Assembly (NCBI GenBank): GCA_016758965.1
Contig: JAEPRB010000252.1
Location: forward strand, 1-56,034
Reading direction: 5' to 3'
Length of the DNA stretch: 56,034 nucleotides
DNA from: Circinella minor
Taxonomy: Eukaryota; Mucoromycota; Mucoromycetes; Mucorales; Lichtheimiaceae
In this document: piece after piece, positions 1 through 11,756 of the stretch
Layout of the letters: each line of letters opens with the position of its first letter
Position numbering within the stretch: position 1 is the first letter of the stretch
Notes under the pieces: generated by a model
Seen by the model: the letters and a program-made list of their open reading frames with translations, nothing else
The model's database searches: none
Told to the model about the DNA's origin: nothing
Program-made: the position numbers and the translations under genes

Positions 1-77
1 TTGTCAAAATAAATGTTAAAATAAAACATTCAAAAAAAAGAAAAAAATTAAAAAAAAATTAATTAAAAAAAAAAAGT

Positions 78-118
<41 letters not shown>

Positions 119-141
119 AGAAAAAAAGGAATTAAAATTAC

Positions 142-300
142 CTTATGCTGCGCCTTATAAACAGTAGCAAAAGAACCTTGACCGATCTTTGAACTAATGA
201 TATAATCACCCACTAAATTATCTTGAGAAGGTTGAGTATTTGAATGAACATTATTACTAGAAGAAGAAATATTTTGTGTTTGTATTGGATTGGTTGGCAT
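142..300 (-). CDS. ATG1: Atg1/ULK-type Ser/Thr autophagy kinase, first exon only (partial)
   Basis: Only the first coding exon is in the window: ATG at 300-298, then about 53 residues up to a GTAATT donor at 141-140; the rest lies beyond the left edge. After a disordered, N- and S-rich leader of about 30 residues comes the start of a kinase domain: GDYIISSKIGQGSFATVYKA, containing the glycine-rich loop GQGSFATV. Together with the preceding GDY this is the typical opening of fungal Atg1, where the kinase domain begins close to the N-terminus. Atg1 starts autophagosome formation and phosphorylates Atg proteins at the pre-autophagosomal structure. The intron downstream of this exon has long poly-T/poly-A runs. 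Another kinase with a similar glycine loop is possible because the catalytic loop is not visible. Confidence 0.75.
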
Positions 301-349
301 TGGTTAATATAACAAAGGGAAAAATAATAATAATAATAAAAGTAAGAGA

Positions 350-400
<51 letters not shown>

Positions 401-1158
401 AAAAAAAAAAAAAAAAAAAAAAAAAGAGAGAGAGAGTGAGAGTGAGAGTGAGAGAGAAAGAGAGGGGGGAGAAAAAAAAAAAAAAGAGGTGTTCATGCGA
501 TTCCACTGGGTACATCCGATTATAGGTGGAAAACAATTTTGTTTCCGAATTTGGAAAATCATCTTTTTGTATCACGCAATCAAAAAAAAGTATAAAAAAA
601 AAGAGAGAGAGAGAGAGATTAGGGAAAATAGCAACAATTAATTAAGACTGGGGTAAAAAGTAAAGGGTATAAGCGACTAGTAAATGACAACAGTTAAAAA
701 TAAACTTGTAGGTTTCGATAATAACTATTTAAACTAGACAATAACACTTATTTATTGTATATCCCCCTGATAATAATGATTGACACTTCTTTGATACTAT
801 AGTAAATAATAATAATAGAACTTCTACTAGTTAAAGTGTTAATATTATTCTCATTTAAATTAAACGTAGTAGTTAAATCAGTTCTTTTTTTGTCTAATCT
901 TTCCCCCCCCAGCAGATAAAACTGATACAACATCTGCCGTAATTTTTAAGAAAATGCAGAAGCAAAACAATCTGCTGTGGTTGGTCATTGCTATTAAAAA
1001 AAAACAACTCAGAAAAGAAATATATTAGTAGAGCAACTCTCTCATGAAGCCCAGCTTAATTCATATTATTCTTTTTCCTTTTTTTTTTTCCTTTTTTTTT
1101 TCCCTTTTATTCTTCTTCTTCTACTCCTTCCCAACTATATATACATTCATACACATAA
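301..1158. promoter_or_regulatory. Divergent intergenic region between ATG1 (minus) and the A20/AN1 gene (plus)
   Basis: No gene is supported here. The first 340 bases (about 350-620) are poly-A and GA repeats, which in the direction of the kinase gene are a pyrimidine-rich (T/CT) leader. A C8 run lies near 903-910, and a T/C-rich stretch at 1070-1130 directly precedes the plus-strand start codon, with a TATATATA-like stretch at about 1135-1143. This is the expected place for both promoters. Confidence 0.5.
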
Positions 1159-2113
1159 ATGGATAATAACAATTCAAAAATGCCTTCTCTTTGTACTGCT
1201 GGTTGTGGTTTTTATGGCAATGAAATGTTTAATAACATGTGTTCAAAATGTTATAAAGCCAATCATTCTGATAAAGGTAAAATTTCCATTTTATTTTCCA
1301 AAATTTTATATATACAATATTCTTTTATTCATTGTTAATTAATATATGTATAATAGCTGGTGGTGATGTAAAATCCTCATCTACTTCAACAACTGAATGT
1401 TTTATGTCTAATAAAGATGACACCCTTTCAACAATTACATTAACAGATGGTGCCTCTCGTGGAGAAGAAGAAGAAGAAGAAGAAGAAGAAAAAGAACGAG
1501 TTTCACGAAAACATGCACGATCACCTTCACCTACTATAAAAGAAAAAGAAATATTTTCTCAAACACTACCATTACCAACTTCTTCAAATACGGACACACC
1601 TTCACATTCAACAACAACAACAGCAACAGCATCAAGTGCTTCTACACCATCCACTATTACTACTACTACAACTCCTACAACTACAGTTGCTACTCCTATA
1701 AATAATACAAAAGAACGTCCACCACAACTTAATAAAGGTCGATGTTTCCGATGCAGAGTCAAGGTAATCTAATCATATGTAAAATAAAAATAAAAATAAA
1801 AAAATAAAAACTAATAATGAAAATGAAATAAATAGGTTCCTTTGGCAAAACAAACCATTAACAAATGTCGTTGTGAATATGTTTTTTGTGATTCACATCG
1901 ATATCCTGATCGACATGATTGTGATATTGATTTTGGAAAATTAGATAGAGGTAAAAAAAAACATTTATATATAAAACCTCATCTCCTTTATAAAACACTA
2001 ATTCACTTTTTTTTTTAAAAAAAATTTATATAGATACACTTGCAAAGAATAATCCAAAATTACATGAAAGACCCAAAGGTGGACGCTCATTTCAACGAAT
2101 TGATAGTTTATAA
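1159..2113 (+). CDS. A20/AN1 zinc-finger protein (stress-associated/ZFAND5-6-like)
   Basis: Four exons: 1159-1276, 1357-1763, 1836-1950 and 2034-2113, giving 239 residues with all junctions in frame. Exon 1 encodes an A20-type finger with C12, C16, C28 and C31 (C-x3-C-x11-C-x2-C). The middle (about residues 40-160) is low complexity: an acidic E run, then S/T-rich sequence. The C-terminus is an AN1 finger with C169, C172, C186, C188, C193, H196, H202 and C204, followed by a basic tail. A20 at the N-terminus and AN1 at the C-terminus is the architecture of ZFAND5/6 and plant SAP proteins, which bind ubiquitin chains and link them to the proteasome or to stress responses. The long S/T linker is larger than in animal ZFAND5/6. 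Cytosolic or nuclear location is inferred from the family; no signal peptide or membrane segment is visible. Confidence 0.9.
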
Positions 2114-3327
2114 TAAAAAACATAAATAATTCATCCATTTGTTTTTTTAATGTATAATAACTTTGATAATGAGCTGATTATTTAAATTTTATGAATATAG
2201 ATGATGAGATAGATAGTTTATTAATTTGAGGGTGTATTAGGAAAAAGGAGGTAATAGGTAAAGGAAAAGGAGGGGGGGGAGAGGGGCGGAGGGTAAAGAG
2301 AAGTTATATTTTTCGAGTTCTACATTATACTAGATCACATGCACATATCGACATACTTATATTCTTTTTCTCAAGATACCTGTGGTCTTTATATTCATGA
2401 ATGGTAAATATTTTTATATATCAGTAGGTCAAAAATTATTTTTTATCTAGAATATGCATACGTACGGATTATATAAAAAAAAAATCTTTCAAAGGAATTA
2501 AAAGATTTGTAAAACGAAAAGCAAATGGTTTAGTGATTTATCCGAATTATTTATTACCAGTACAACTGTTGTGTAATTCTTCTGCATGGGGAAATTATAT
2601 AGAAAATATTTTTCTCATCCAAACAACATTCCTCCTCCTTTTGTTCTTCCCCCCCCCTTTTTACTCCACTTCCGAGAATACAACGCCGACAATTAGGGGG
2701 TGGGGTAGATTTTTGCAACGCATGAGCAAGTTGTTCACGTTGCACAGTATATTACCTTAATAATAGAATTGTTTATTTGGAAGAAGAATCAATGTAATTA
2801 TAGTTCCTTCTTCGTCCCCCACAACAGTGAATGTTTATAATAATAATTAGATTGAGTTAACTAGGTCACCTTGTTATAGGAACATATTAACTCGAAACTT
2901 TAATTGTCTTTGAGTAGGTTTATATACAAGTTTGAATAGTGACACGTAATATAAGGTGTAGTCTTACAGATCTTCTTTAGTTTTATATTCTGTATCACAA
3001 TACGTATATACACTATTTTGTTGTTGATATAATGTCATAGTGTATGTATGTCTTTTATGAAGTAGCTGATGAAACCAAAGTATAATTCATAATGATTTAA
3101 CTATTAAAAACCAAACTTTATTTGCATTTTTTTTACGTGCGTAGATATTTTGATGAGATCAGGGTGATATTTTAAGAACGGGGAGGTTTATTTTTAAATT
3201 GCCTATATCATTTTATAATTTTACATGTACATTATTTAAAATCATATTTCCTAATAATAATAATAATAATACAGAATAATATAATAATATGTGTATATAA
3301 CTATCTCACTAATAGAAAGATAGGATA
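2114..3327. other. Intergenic, no gene seen
   Basis: About 1.2 kb between the 3' ends of a plus-strand and a minus-strand gene. It contains a G-rich patch near 2265-2300, a C-rich patch near 2650 and short AT repeats. Small open frames here have no recognisable composition or motif. It probably carries the two 3' UTRs. Confidence 0.5.
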
Positions 3328-5671
3328 CTATACATCATTTATAGAAATTTCAATATGTTTCAGTTTTGCATAATTCAAAACTGTTTCTGTAATAAGTGGA
3401 CAAGTAGAAATAAGAATACTTTTAAGATGAATGGCTCTATCCATCAAAATGATTAAACCATAATCAGTTATATTTTCAAGTACTTCAAGCTTAAGATGGG
3501 TAAGACTTTTAAGTTGATCAGCAAGTTGAATCAAATGATCATCATCGACAATGTCAAGACCACCAAGACGAAGATCTGTCATTTTTTCAGAGAGCTTTCT
3601 GATAAATACATTTAATCCTTCGGGTGAAATTCCGGATGATCGACTCACCATTTCAATATTGGTAATGGATTTAATATTGGATATAGTGTTCAACATTTGA
3701 TCCGTCAGAAAGTTAGTGGCATCCCATAAACGGAGTGTTTCAAGTGTTTTAGTATAGGCGATGTTTTTATTTTTTGATAATGATGCTGATTGTGTTGACA
3801 TGACAGTATAATGTTGAAATAATTCAAGTAAAGCCGTATGATCATCATTTGTTTTATTGGTGGGTAACATCAATCTTAACGTTTGTTGAGGTCGTCGTGC
3901 TGCAATTAAATGATCAATAAATCGAGGTAGATTTTTTTGAATGCAGACATCAAGTGTTGTTAATGCATGATAATCAGGAATGTATTGTAATAATGATTCT
4001 GCTACTGGGTGAGTTCCATCATAATCAATTGACAAGTTTTTCAAATGGGTCATTTTTTTCAAATGGGTGGTGTCGTAGGGAAGAATGGATTGATCCGACG
4101 GTTGAGTAATGGTAGACCAATCTCCAATATTAATGGTATCCATTGTAGATGCGTTATTGAGTATGAGTGACATAATAGGACGATAATCAAATCGAGGTTG
4201 ATTACTTATGGAATAACCCGAGAAATAGAATTTTCGTAATCCATCATTTTTATCACCTATTTCATTCTTGTCCAATTCCACCACTTCTTCTATACCATAA
4301 TTATACGCGATAATCCGTAGATTTGGACAGTAAAGATCCAAAAGGTCCACAAAATCATCCATACATATCTGTAAAGCTAAACGGCGTAATTGACTACAGT
4401 GTTGTAATAATGGTTCAATCATACGTCTATGGATCGGGTGAAGTTGTAAATCCAAATCCTTCAAAGGATATCCTTGACTCCTATCATTAAAAGAAGACAT
4501 GGAAGAAAAGTCACCCATTAAATCCAATTCTAAGTCTGGTACTTTGTACACCAATCGAATAAGATGTGGAAGTATAATAAGTAAATCACTTATTTTGATC
4601 ATCTTGGGAGATATCATCATATTTGAAGAGACGAGATCCAATTTTAATTCAGTTAAACTATTTTGAATGTGTCGAAATCCATCTGTTATCAATAAATTCC
4701 AATCCTCTATTATCATAAACTCTAACATTTTTGCTATAAAAATGAAAAATAATAAAAATTTACTCAAGTATTGAGTTAATAGCTTCTTCTTTTTTTTTTT
4801 TTGACTCATTTTTATATATTAATCCATTGAGGAAAGGGGAAGAAATTCTGATATATATACCTGTTATTCGTAGCGACTTTATATTATGAAAAGTTCCATT
4901 GGTCATTTCCTGTATGAGCCTTGAACAAGTTATCTTTCCTACCGTATCCATACTGAGGTAACGTACATGAGGTGCAATATCAGGTATCATAGATTCTATC
5001 TGTGCCTCAAGCATAAAATTATTATTATTGATATTCATCGTATACCATGCCATTGGACATGCCAATAAGATCTCACACCATTTTTTACAAGTTTCCAAAC
5101 ATTCCGACTTTGACTCCTTGTTCAATTGAGCCAAAATAGAAAATGATAATTCCTTTGGTAACATGGATATAAAATCGACCCGTTTTTCATATTGTTCAAT
5201 AGCTGTATTTTTTCTTTGGATAAGATTTTGATATTGTTCCTGTTGCCGGTGATAAATACTATTTGTACCATGACTATCATTTTTTAAAGGAAGAGTGGGA
5301 AAACAATTTTTTAAGGCTGTTTCATATGTTTTGATAGCTTCCTTTTGTTTTCCTTGTATTGTATATAGATTGCCTAAACGAAGGTAACTCAGTGGTAAAC
5401 TGGGAGCAATGGAAACCATATGTTTTGCATCACAAATGGCTGCTTCATAGTTATATATCTTGCATAAAGCATGGATGCGATAATCAAGTACAGAAAATAG
5501 TAATGACTGGTTGATTTGGTTCATGGTGAAGGAAGCAAATTCGACGGCGTTTTTATAGTCATGTTCGTCTACTGCTTTACTGATCTTGGAAAAGGAAGAA
5601 ATGACTGGATCGACGTTAAATTGATAAAGTGATGATGAAGAAGTTGATAAGATAGTAGTGGACAATGTCAT
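3328..5671 (-). CDS. TPR / F-box / leucine-rich repeat protein
   Basis: Two exons on the minus strand: 5671-4861 and 4733-3328, joined over a 127-nt intron to give 738 residues. Residues about 30-140 contain TPR-like helices (a repeat with SYLRLGNLYTIQGKQKEAI is clear). An F-box follows at about 168-210, starting MLPKELSFSILAQL and ending near the W of KKWCE. The rest, to the C-terminus, is a series of irregular leucine-rich repeats, e.g. MTHLKNLSIDYDG and LKSLTHLKLEVLE. The family knowledge is that F-box proteins tether substrates to the SCF (Skp1-Cul1-F-box) ubiquitin ligase, with LRRs binding the substrate. The TPR+F-box+LRR combination is common as expanded families in Mucorales. The substrate cannot be inferred. 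The gene is divergent from mL50, with which it shares the 5672-6158 region. Confidence 0.85.
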
Positions 5672-6158
5672 TGTTAAAAGAGAAGCTCTCTATACAGAAA
5701 AAAAAAGTGTGGTTACTAAAGCGTGTAACTAATATATATATATATATATATATCAAAGAGAGTGAAAAGGTTTCTGCGTTTTTAAGAAAATTTGGGGGGG
5801 GGGGAAGAAGATCCAATTTTTTTTGGTTCCATCAGATATAAAATTTGAGATCAATATAATTCTTGGTACGTACTCAAGTATAATTTTTGTTTGATCAGTG
5901 ATTATTAACTCGATAAATTTAATTATGTACATTGCTTTACATAGCAGTTATATACTTATGAAGTATCAATTTTATTGGGTTCAGTTATCTGTTTACAACT
6001 CTTTGTAAAAAAAGACATTTCCTCAGCACCTTTTTAACCCCAAAGCCCGCGTCGTCTGTTCAGCAGGTTCGGAAACGAATTTTGTTTTTGTTTTTTTAAC
6101 TTTTCAAAAAGAAAAAACAAAAAGTATTTCTTATACCAAAATAATAATAATAAAAAAA
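5672..6158. promoter_or_regulatory. Divergent intergenic region, F-box gene / mL50 gene
   Basis: 487 bases between two start codons facing away from each other. A (TA)n tract lies at about 5730-5752 and a G10 run at about 5796-5805. A T-rich stretch followed by A-rich sequence precedes the mL50 ATG. No coding signal is visible. Confidence 0.45.
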
Positions 6159-6613
6159 ATGTTGCGACATTCATTAATTCGATCATTCCATACTTCTCCT
6201 GTACGAGCAGCCAGTGGATTCAGTCGTTTCAACCCATGGGCTAAACAATCAACAGTTCCACCTACACCTACTCAATCAACCACTGAACAATCGAAACCAG
6301 AAATCTCCCTTAATGTCAACCATTATGAAGAAGAAGTAGAAAGTTTATCGTAAGTTAGGGACCGTATAAAATATATATATATATATATTTTCCTACATGT
6401 ATTCGACAACAACAAAAAAAAAGTATTCTGATTAGTATGGGTGTGTGATATTATTCCCTTTATTTTTTTTTTAGCTGGTTAAATCAAAGTGAACAAAGTG
6501 TAGAAGATATTCAAAAGACTGTTCAAAATATTGTTATTGATAACGTTTCTGATGTTACTGAATCCAGCTGGCAGGATGTCCGATTCGACTCTGCTGATAC
6601 TAAATTCAAGGTA

Positions 6614-6644
<31 letters not shown>

Positions 6645-6916
6645 TTTTTTTTTTGAATATCATCAATGACAATAAAAAAAAAACTAATATGCCTTTGCTA
6701 TGTCTAATATTTTATCAGGTTATCAAGGAAAGCATTAAGCAAACTGGTAAAGAAGTTTCTAATGTCGAATTAACTAATATTCAAACTGGAGCAGATTTAC
6801 TTGCACACTTTACCAAATCAAAAGAATCAGTATCATCTTCACCACTTGGTTCTGTTCGACGTTTCTTTAATGATAATGCCGATTCACTTCCACCCAACCT
6901 TGTTTTCCGTCAATAA
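6159..6916 (+). CDS. Mitochondrial large ribosomal subunit protein mL50
   Basis: Three exons, 6159-6349, 6475-6610 and 6719-6916, give 174 residues with phases that fit. The N-terminus is R/S-rich and free of acidic residues for about 35 residues (MLRHSLIRSFHTSPVRAASG), typical of a mitochondrial presequence. The core aligns by eye with metazoan MRPL50: SWQDV near residue 96, a TKFKVI segment, and the terminal LPPNL at about 168-172, matching the WQDI ... LKFNLL ... LPPNL pattern of that family. It would be a structural protein of the mitoribosome large subunit. Both introns carry long (TA)n runs. This gene is easily left as hypothetical because conservation is weak; the identification rests on the spacing of these short motifs. 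Confidence 0.75.
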
Positions 6917-7115
6917 ATTATTATTGTAATTATATAGAAGTACATAGCCATCCATTCTAACCCTACCACTTCATACAAACATCATCGCTCATCAATTTAT
7001 AATATAATAAAACAATATATATATATATATATACACATATAAGAGATTTATATAAAAATAGAAGAAAAGAGAAAAGCGAAATTATTTAGTTTTATTAATA
7101 CCATTATTACTATTG

Positions 7116-9055
7116 TTATGAAGAACGTAAACATTCACTTGCATATTTGAATATTAATAACTTTGCTTCATCCGATTTGACAGCCTCCATAGCATAATCA
7201 CGGGTATTTTCCAATTGTTTAACAAAGACAACATGTAAACGTTGTGAACAAACCCACATACTTATTTGTGTAAGGAACATTAAATTGATCCAAGCAAATG
7301 CAGAATTACGTATGGTACCACTATTATATACCTTTTTTGTAATTGCAGGCGGTGTAGGATCCATACCCAATGCACTTAGATAAAGTCTTCGTACAAAGTC
7401 AATATAAACACTGCCTTGGGTCGATAAAGGTGGTACGTCTGATAAATCAAATGCTGCTTCCATAGGCAATGCAACCAATCGTGCTGCTTCTTGCATATCA
7501 TCATGTGAACTTGCCATGGAGAGACCCATATTATGTGCTGATCGATAGGCTAACAGGAATCGATGATTGAGAGAAAGTCGACGGGTATATGATTGTAATC
7601 GTTTTGTTGCTCCAACACGATCCCCCATTTGAGTTTCCAAATAAGCTGCCATGTCATAGATTTCAGGTTGAAGTGCTTCAATATCAAGTCCATTTCGTAA
7701 TAATGTCAATGTGCCTGCCCTCTTGTAACATTCACAATGAGGTAATAAATTTAATAGTGTCTGCCATACCCCCATAAGTAAAGGTCGTTTTGCTCCATTG
7801 CTTCTTGCTTTTTTACTGAAATGACGAAGCATTGAAAGTAATATATTAATTGAACTAAGCTGTTCAGATCGAGATAATGGTACCTGAGCTGCTGTCATAG
7901 ACCAATCGATAGTAAACATGGGCTTGACAGTGGATGGCTTTCCATTAGTGAGAATACTGGCGTACCAATGACGGCAAATGGAATCAGGCATACGTCGAAA
8001 CAATAAATAATACAAGACGGTCATCCACACAACGTAAATATCATGATCATCCAAGTTTAACGTTTCGAGTGAAAACATATCTACTTTATCGTTCTTGATG
8101 AATGATTCTTTTTTCCTCGTCAAAAGATAAAGTACATAATCCAACCCGAAAAATCGTAATGTTCTCATCATGATTTCTGTCGTGATACCTGATATCGCCT
8201 TGGCTTGTGCTATATTTTTTTGTTTTTTGTTTTTTTGTTTTTTTTATGTAAAAAAAAAAAAAGGTGTTTAATTGTTCCCTTTTTTTTTTTCTGTATTTCT
8301 TTAAAAAAATCAATAAATCATCAAATTAAAAAATTACTTTACCTGGTTTTTGTGTAGAAGCTCGAGATTTTGCTAGTTCATATAATAAGCCTTCAATAGT
8401 AGTTTCTTGTTGTTGTTGATTTCCCGTACTAGCAACTGCCCGTACTCTGTTCCATATCACATCTGCTGCAAGGGGTATAATATCATGAATGGAAGACATA
8501 TCATTCATAAATTCTCGACTTGTTGGTCCATGACAATATAATGATAATTCAGCAAATAGTCCCCATAAAAGCTCAGTATCCGGATGTGTTTTAGCTGCTT
8601 CTTGTGCTAATTGTTTTGCTTTCGAAAATGAAGGGTTACCATAGGCTTTCGTCATTTGAATTTCTATAACATCGGATGGTAAGCTAGCAACAATTCCTTC
8701 AAGCGCTTTTTGAATGGAAGATGGCAAAGTATGAAAATTTCGGTGATTCCGTTGAATAATATTGTACAGCAGGCTATCAAACGCAAGATCATTTTCAGTT
8801 GTTTCTTGCTATATATATATATATAGATACCATGGAGGAAACATAAAATTAGATCACAATTTCTGTAGAATAGTATTGATGTTATATCCAAAATTGGGGA
8901 TATTCTAATTATTATATTACCTTATGACTTGGAAGTGAAGAAGGGATATTTGTCGACATGGATGATACATCAGTATTCTAAATAATGCAGGGAAAAAACA
9001 ATCATATTAGACCACAGATCTGAATAAATAAATGCTAATAATTATCACAACTTTT

Positions 9056-9088
<33 letters not shown>

Positions 9089-11062
9089 TGTGGTACAGAA
9101 CTTGAAGCTTTTCTTAACAAAACAGAATCCAACGCCAATGTGAATTCATCCACTGTAATTAATCGAGAGGGTCGTGGGGGTAACCGTGCTACTGTATTTG
9201 AAGATTGTCCTGGGTTTGGATCAGACTGAAACCGGATTTTAATAAATTCTTCGAGTTCAGAAAGATACGTTCCCAACTTCATTGTATCTGCAATTGGGTA
9301 AACTTCATTTTCAGTCGGTGGTGAATGTGTATAGGTTCTTTTCGGCGGTGGCGGTGATGGGGCTTGTTTCTGAGAAGACGGAAGAGGAGGTGGTGGTGGT
9401 GGCGGTGGCGGTGGAGGTGGAAGTTGTGATGGTGGCGGCGGCGGTGGTGGCGGTGGAGGAGGAGGTGTAGCGCGAGGTTTATGAATATGTATAGGTTGTA
9501 ACTGGTTTACATCAGGAAACCGATGTCGTGGTAATGGTGGAAAATGAGATAATGGTGGTTGTAGTGGTTGTTGCTGATGAAGTGGAGGTCGAATTGACGT
9601 TAATGGTTCATTATTATGATACATAAGCTGTAATTGAGGTAAGGGTACTGGAGGTGGATACCTATATCCACTATGCTGTTGTTGACGTTTATTTGGCGAA
9701 CCCATTGGAATATCATTTAGATCGTAATCATTAGGCCTCTTGCTCTTTTCATTTGAATAGTCATATTTGGGTCTCGAAGGTGATGATGAAATTGTCGTCG
9801 CTGGTGTTGATTTTGCTGCTATAGACTCTTTGAATTTTTTGTTCTTGGTTGCTGATATCCGTATTTGTAATCCCATTGCTTTTAGATTATAATCACTCTT
9901 GGATTTTTCTAATTCCTTTAATTTTGAATCATGTTTTTCAATAGCTTGACGTAAATCTTCCATTTGTCGTTCAATTTCAGATAACACTGCCATATTTGCA
10001 ATACTATCATCCATCTCATAGTCATCCTCCTCGCTCTCCTCCTCTTCCTTCTCCTCTTCTTCGTCTTCATCAAAGGAGTTCATATTATTATCGTATGTTG
10101 ATCCATTATTATTGCCAACATTAGCTGCCTTTTCCTGTTGTTTTTTTTCCTCAATGGCTGCTGCAAGTTCTGCTTTGTTTTCATCTATTTCTTTATCCAT
10201 TGCGTCAATCGATCGTTTCAATTCGGCAGCATCCTTCGTTTCAACAGGTGATACATAATTATCATCGATAGTGGCTACTCCTAGAGCTGTTGTCATCGTT
10301 CCTTCTTTTCTTGCCGCTGTTGTCGTTGAAATTGTTGTTTCTGGTATATGTTGTTTCTGTTGTCGTTGTTGTACAGGGAGTGAACTTTGCTGTACAATTT
10401 GACGTTCAAGTTCTTGTTTTTTCGCTTTTGCTTGTTCACGTTGTGCAATCAACAATTTAAGTTTCTCAATTTCTAGTTGTTTTGATACTACCAAATGACT
10501 TGACGGTCGAGGAGACGAAACAAAAGTCGTACTATTTATAGTTTGTGGTGTACTTGCCCCAGTAGAAGCATTGACAATGGGAGAGTCGCGTGGTGACATT
10601 ACTCCATTATTAGCGACTGGGAATGGACCATATAATTCTTCAATACTTTCCCGACTAGAACTGCTGTTTCCGTCGTCTGAGGTACTACCGTCTTTATTAT
10701 TGCTGTTCTTACTGTTATCACTCATAGTTGAATCAGAATCACTGTTAAGATCAATTAGATACGGAAAACCTGGATCTACAGCTAATGGTCCATCGATTAT
10801 TAACTGAGGTGTCATGTCAATATCTAATTGTTCTTGTACTGGTTGCTGTTGTTGAGGTTGAGGCGGATAATACCATTCGTTTTGTGACATCATGGCTTGC
10901 TGTTGAGATTGTTGGTACAATGAATCTTGTTGTGATTGCTGATATTGTTGTTGTTGTTGTTGTTGTTGTTGGGCTAAATGTTGATATTGTTGGTAAGACG
11001 AATCGTTTTGCATCCACTGTGTTGTAGGATCTTGTGTAGTATGTGATATCGAATCGTCATAC

Positions 11063-11096
<34 letters not shown>

Positions 11097-11217
11097 GGGG
11101 TGATATTAATTCAGATGCAAATAATGAATTTGCTTTCGTACTAGAAGAAGAAACAACTCCAAGTTCCTCATCACTATCAGAAATATCCATATCACTAACG
11201 TCTGATGCTTGTGACAT
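7116..11217 (-). CDS. Large polyQ / coiled-coil / polyproline protein with helical-repeat C-terminus, function unknown
   Basis: Four exons on the minus strand: 11217-9088, 8977-8921, 8808-8343 and 8209-7116 (1248 residues, all junctions in frame). The start was taken at 11217, where an acidic SDMDISDSDEE segment follows; a start further upstream would add only a hydrophobic leader. Layout: two polyQ blocks (about 40-130), S/D-rich stretch, charged coiled coils (about 250-300 and 340-480, the latter after an acidic E/D run), and two proline runs of 11-12 residues (about 595-640). From exon 3 on, the protein is predominantly helical, with short repeats such as HPDTELLWGLFAELSLY that look like HAT/TPR repeats. 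The order acidic N-terminus, coiled coil, proline-rich, HAT resembles the Red1/ZFC3H1 nuclear exosome adaptors, but the CCCH finger of that family is not visible. I therefore give no gene symbol. Confidence 0.7.
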
Positions 11218-11756
11218 GGTGTATATGTATATACTAATGACAGGGCAGATCAAAAAGAATACTTTTTTTTTTTCGTTTCGGAGAGAGAGAGCGGTGTATC
11301 AAGAACAAAAAAAAAAATAAAAAAAAAATATTGATTGGTAACTTTGTTGACGTACGAAAAGCAAAAAAACCAGGAACTTGACTGCATATATTTTGAGTTA
11401 TACAAGAAATAAAAAATGTTTTGACAATCCACCTGTTTTCTTTATACACTAGCAACATTTTTGCATTTTGAATTTATGTAACTTATGATAATAAGGTTTT
11501 TTTTTTTCAATACTACTACTGGTACTAATAAGGGTCATTTATATATATATATACATTCTGTGAAACTTGCTATACAAAAAAGAAAGAAAAGAGGAAAGAG
11601 GGGAACCGGTTTTTTTGGTAACGTCAGTGTGGGTGTGTTTGTATACATGGGGAAATAAAGAGAAGAGGTAGGGAAAAAGGAAATTTTTTACAGTGAAAAA
11701 AAAAACAGTAATTTTTGTTGTTGTTGCTGTTGTTGGCATGGTAATAATGATTATTG
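11218..11756. other. Intergenic, no gene seen
   Basis: 539 bases between two minus-strand genes. Directly upstream of the 11217 start codon is an A-rich and GAGAGA stretch (11265-11320), which is a T/CT-rich leader in the gene's direction. A (TA)n tract lies near 11540. No coding signal. Confidence 0.45.

Noticed and set aside
276..641. Open frames of about 100-120 codons on both strands, K/E- or F/S-rich
   Set aside because: They translate poly-A and GA repeats in the upstream region of the Atg1-like gene; no protein-like composition.
2533..2760. 75-codon plus-strand frame
   Set aside because: Non-ATG-supported context, C-run driven residues, no motif, lies between two 3' ends.
10571..11027. 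Antisense frames rich in Val/Ala/Leu opposite the polyQ gene
   Set aside because: They are the antisense reading of CAG/CAA repeats of a well-supported coding exon.
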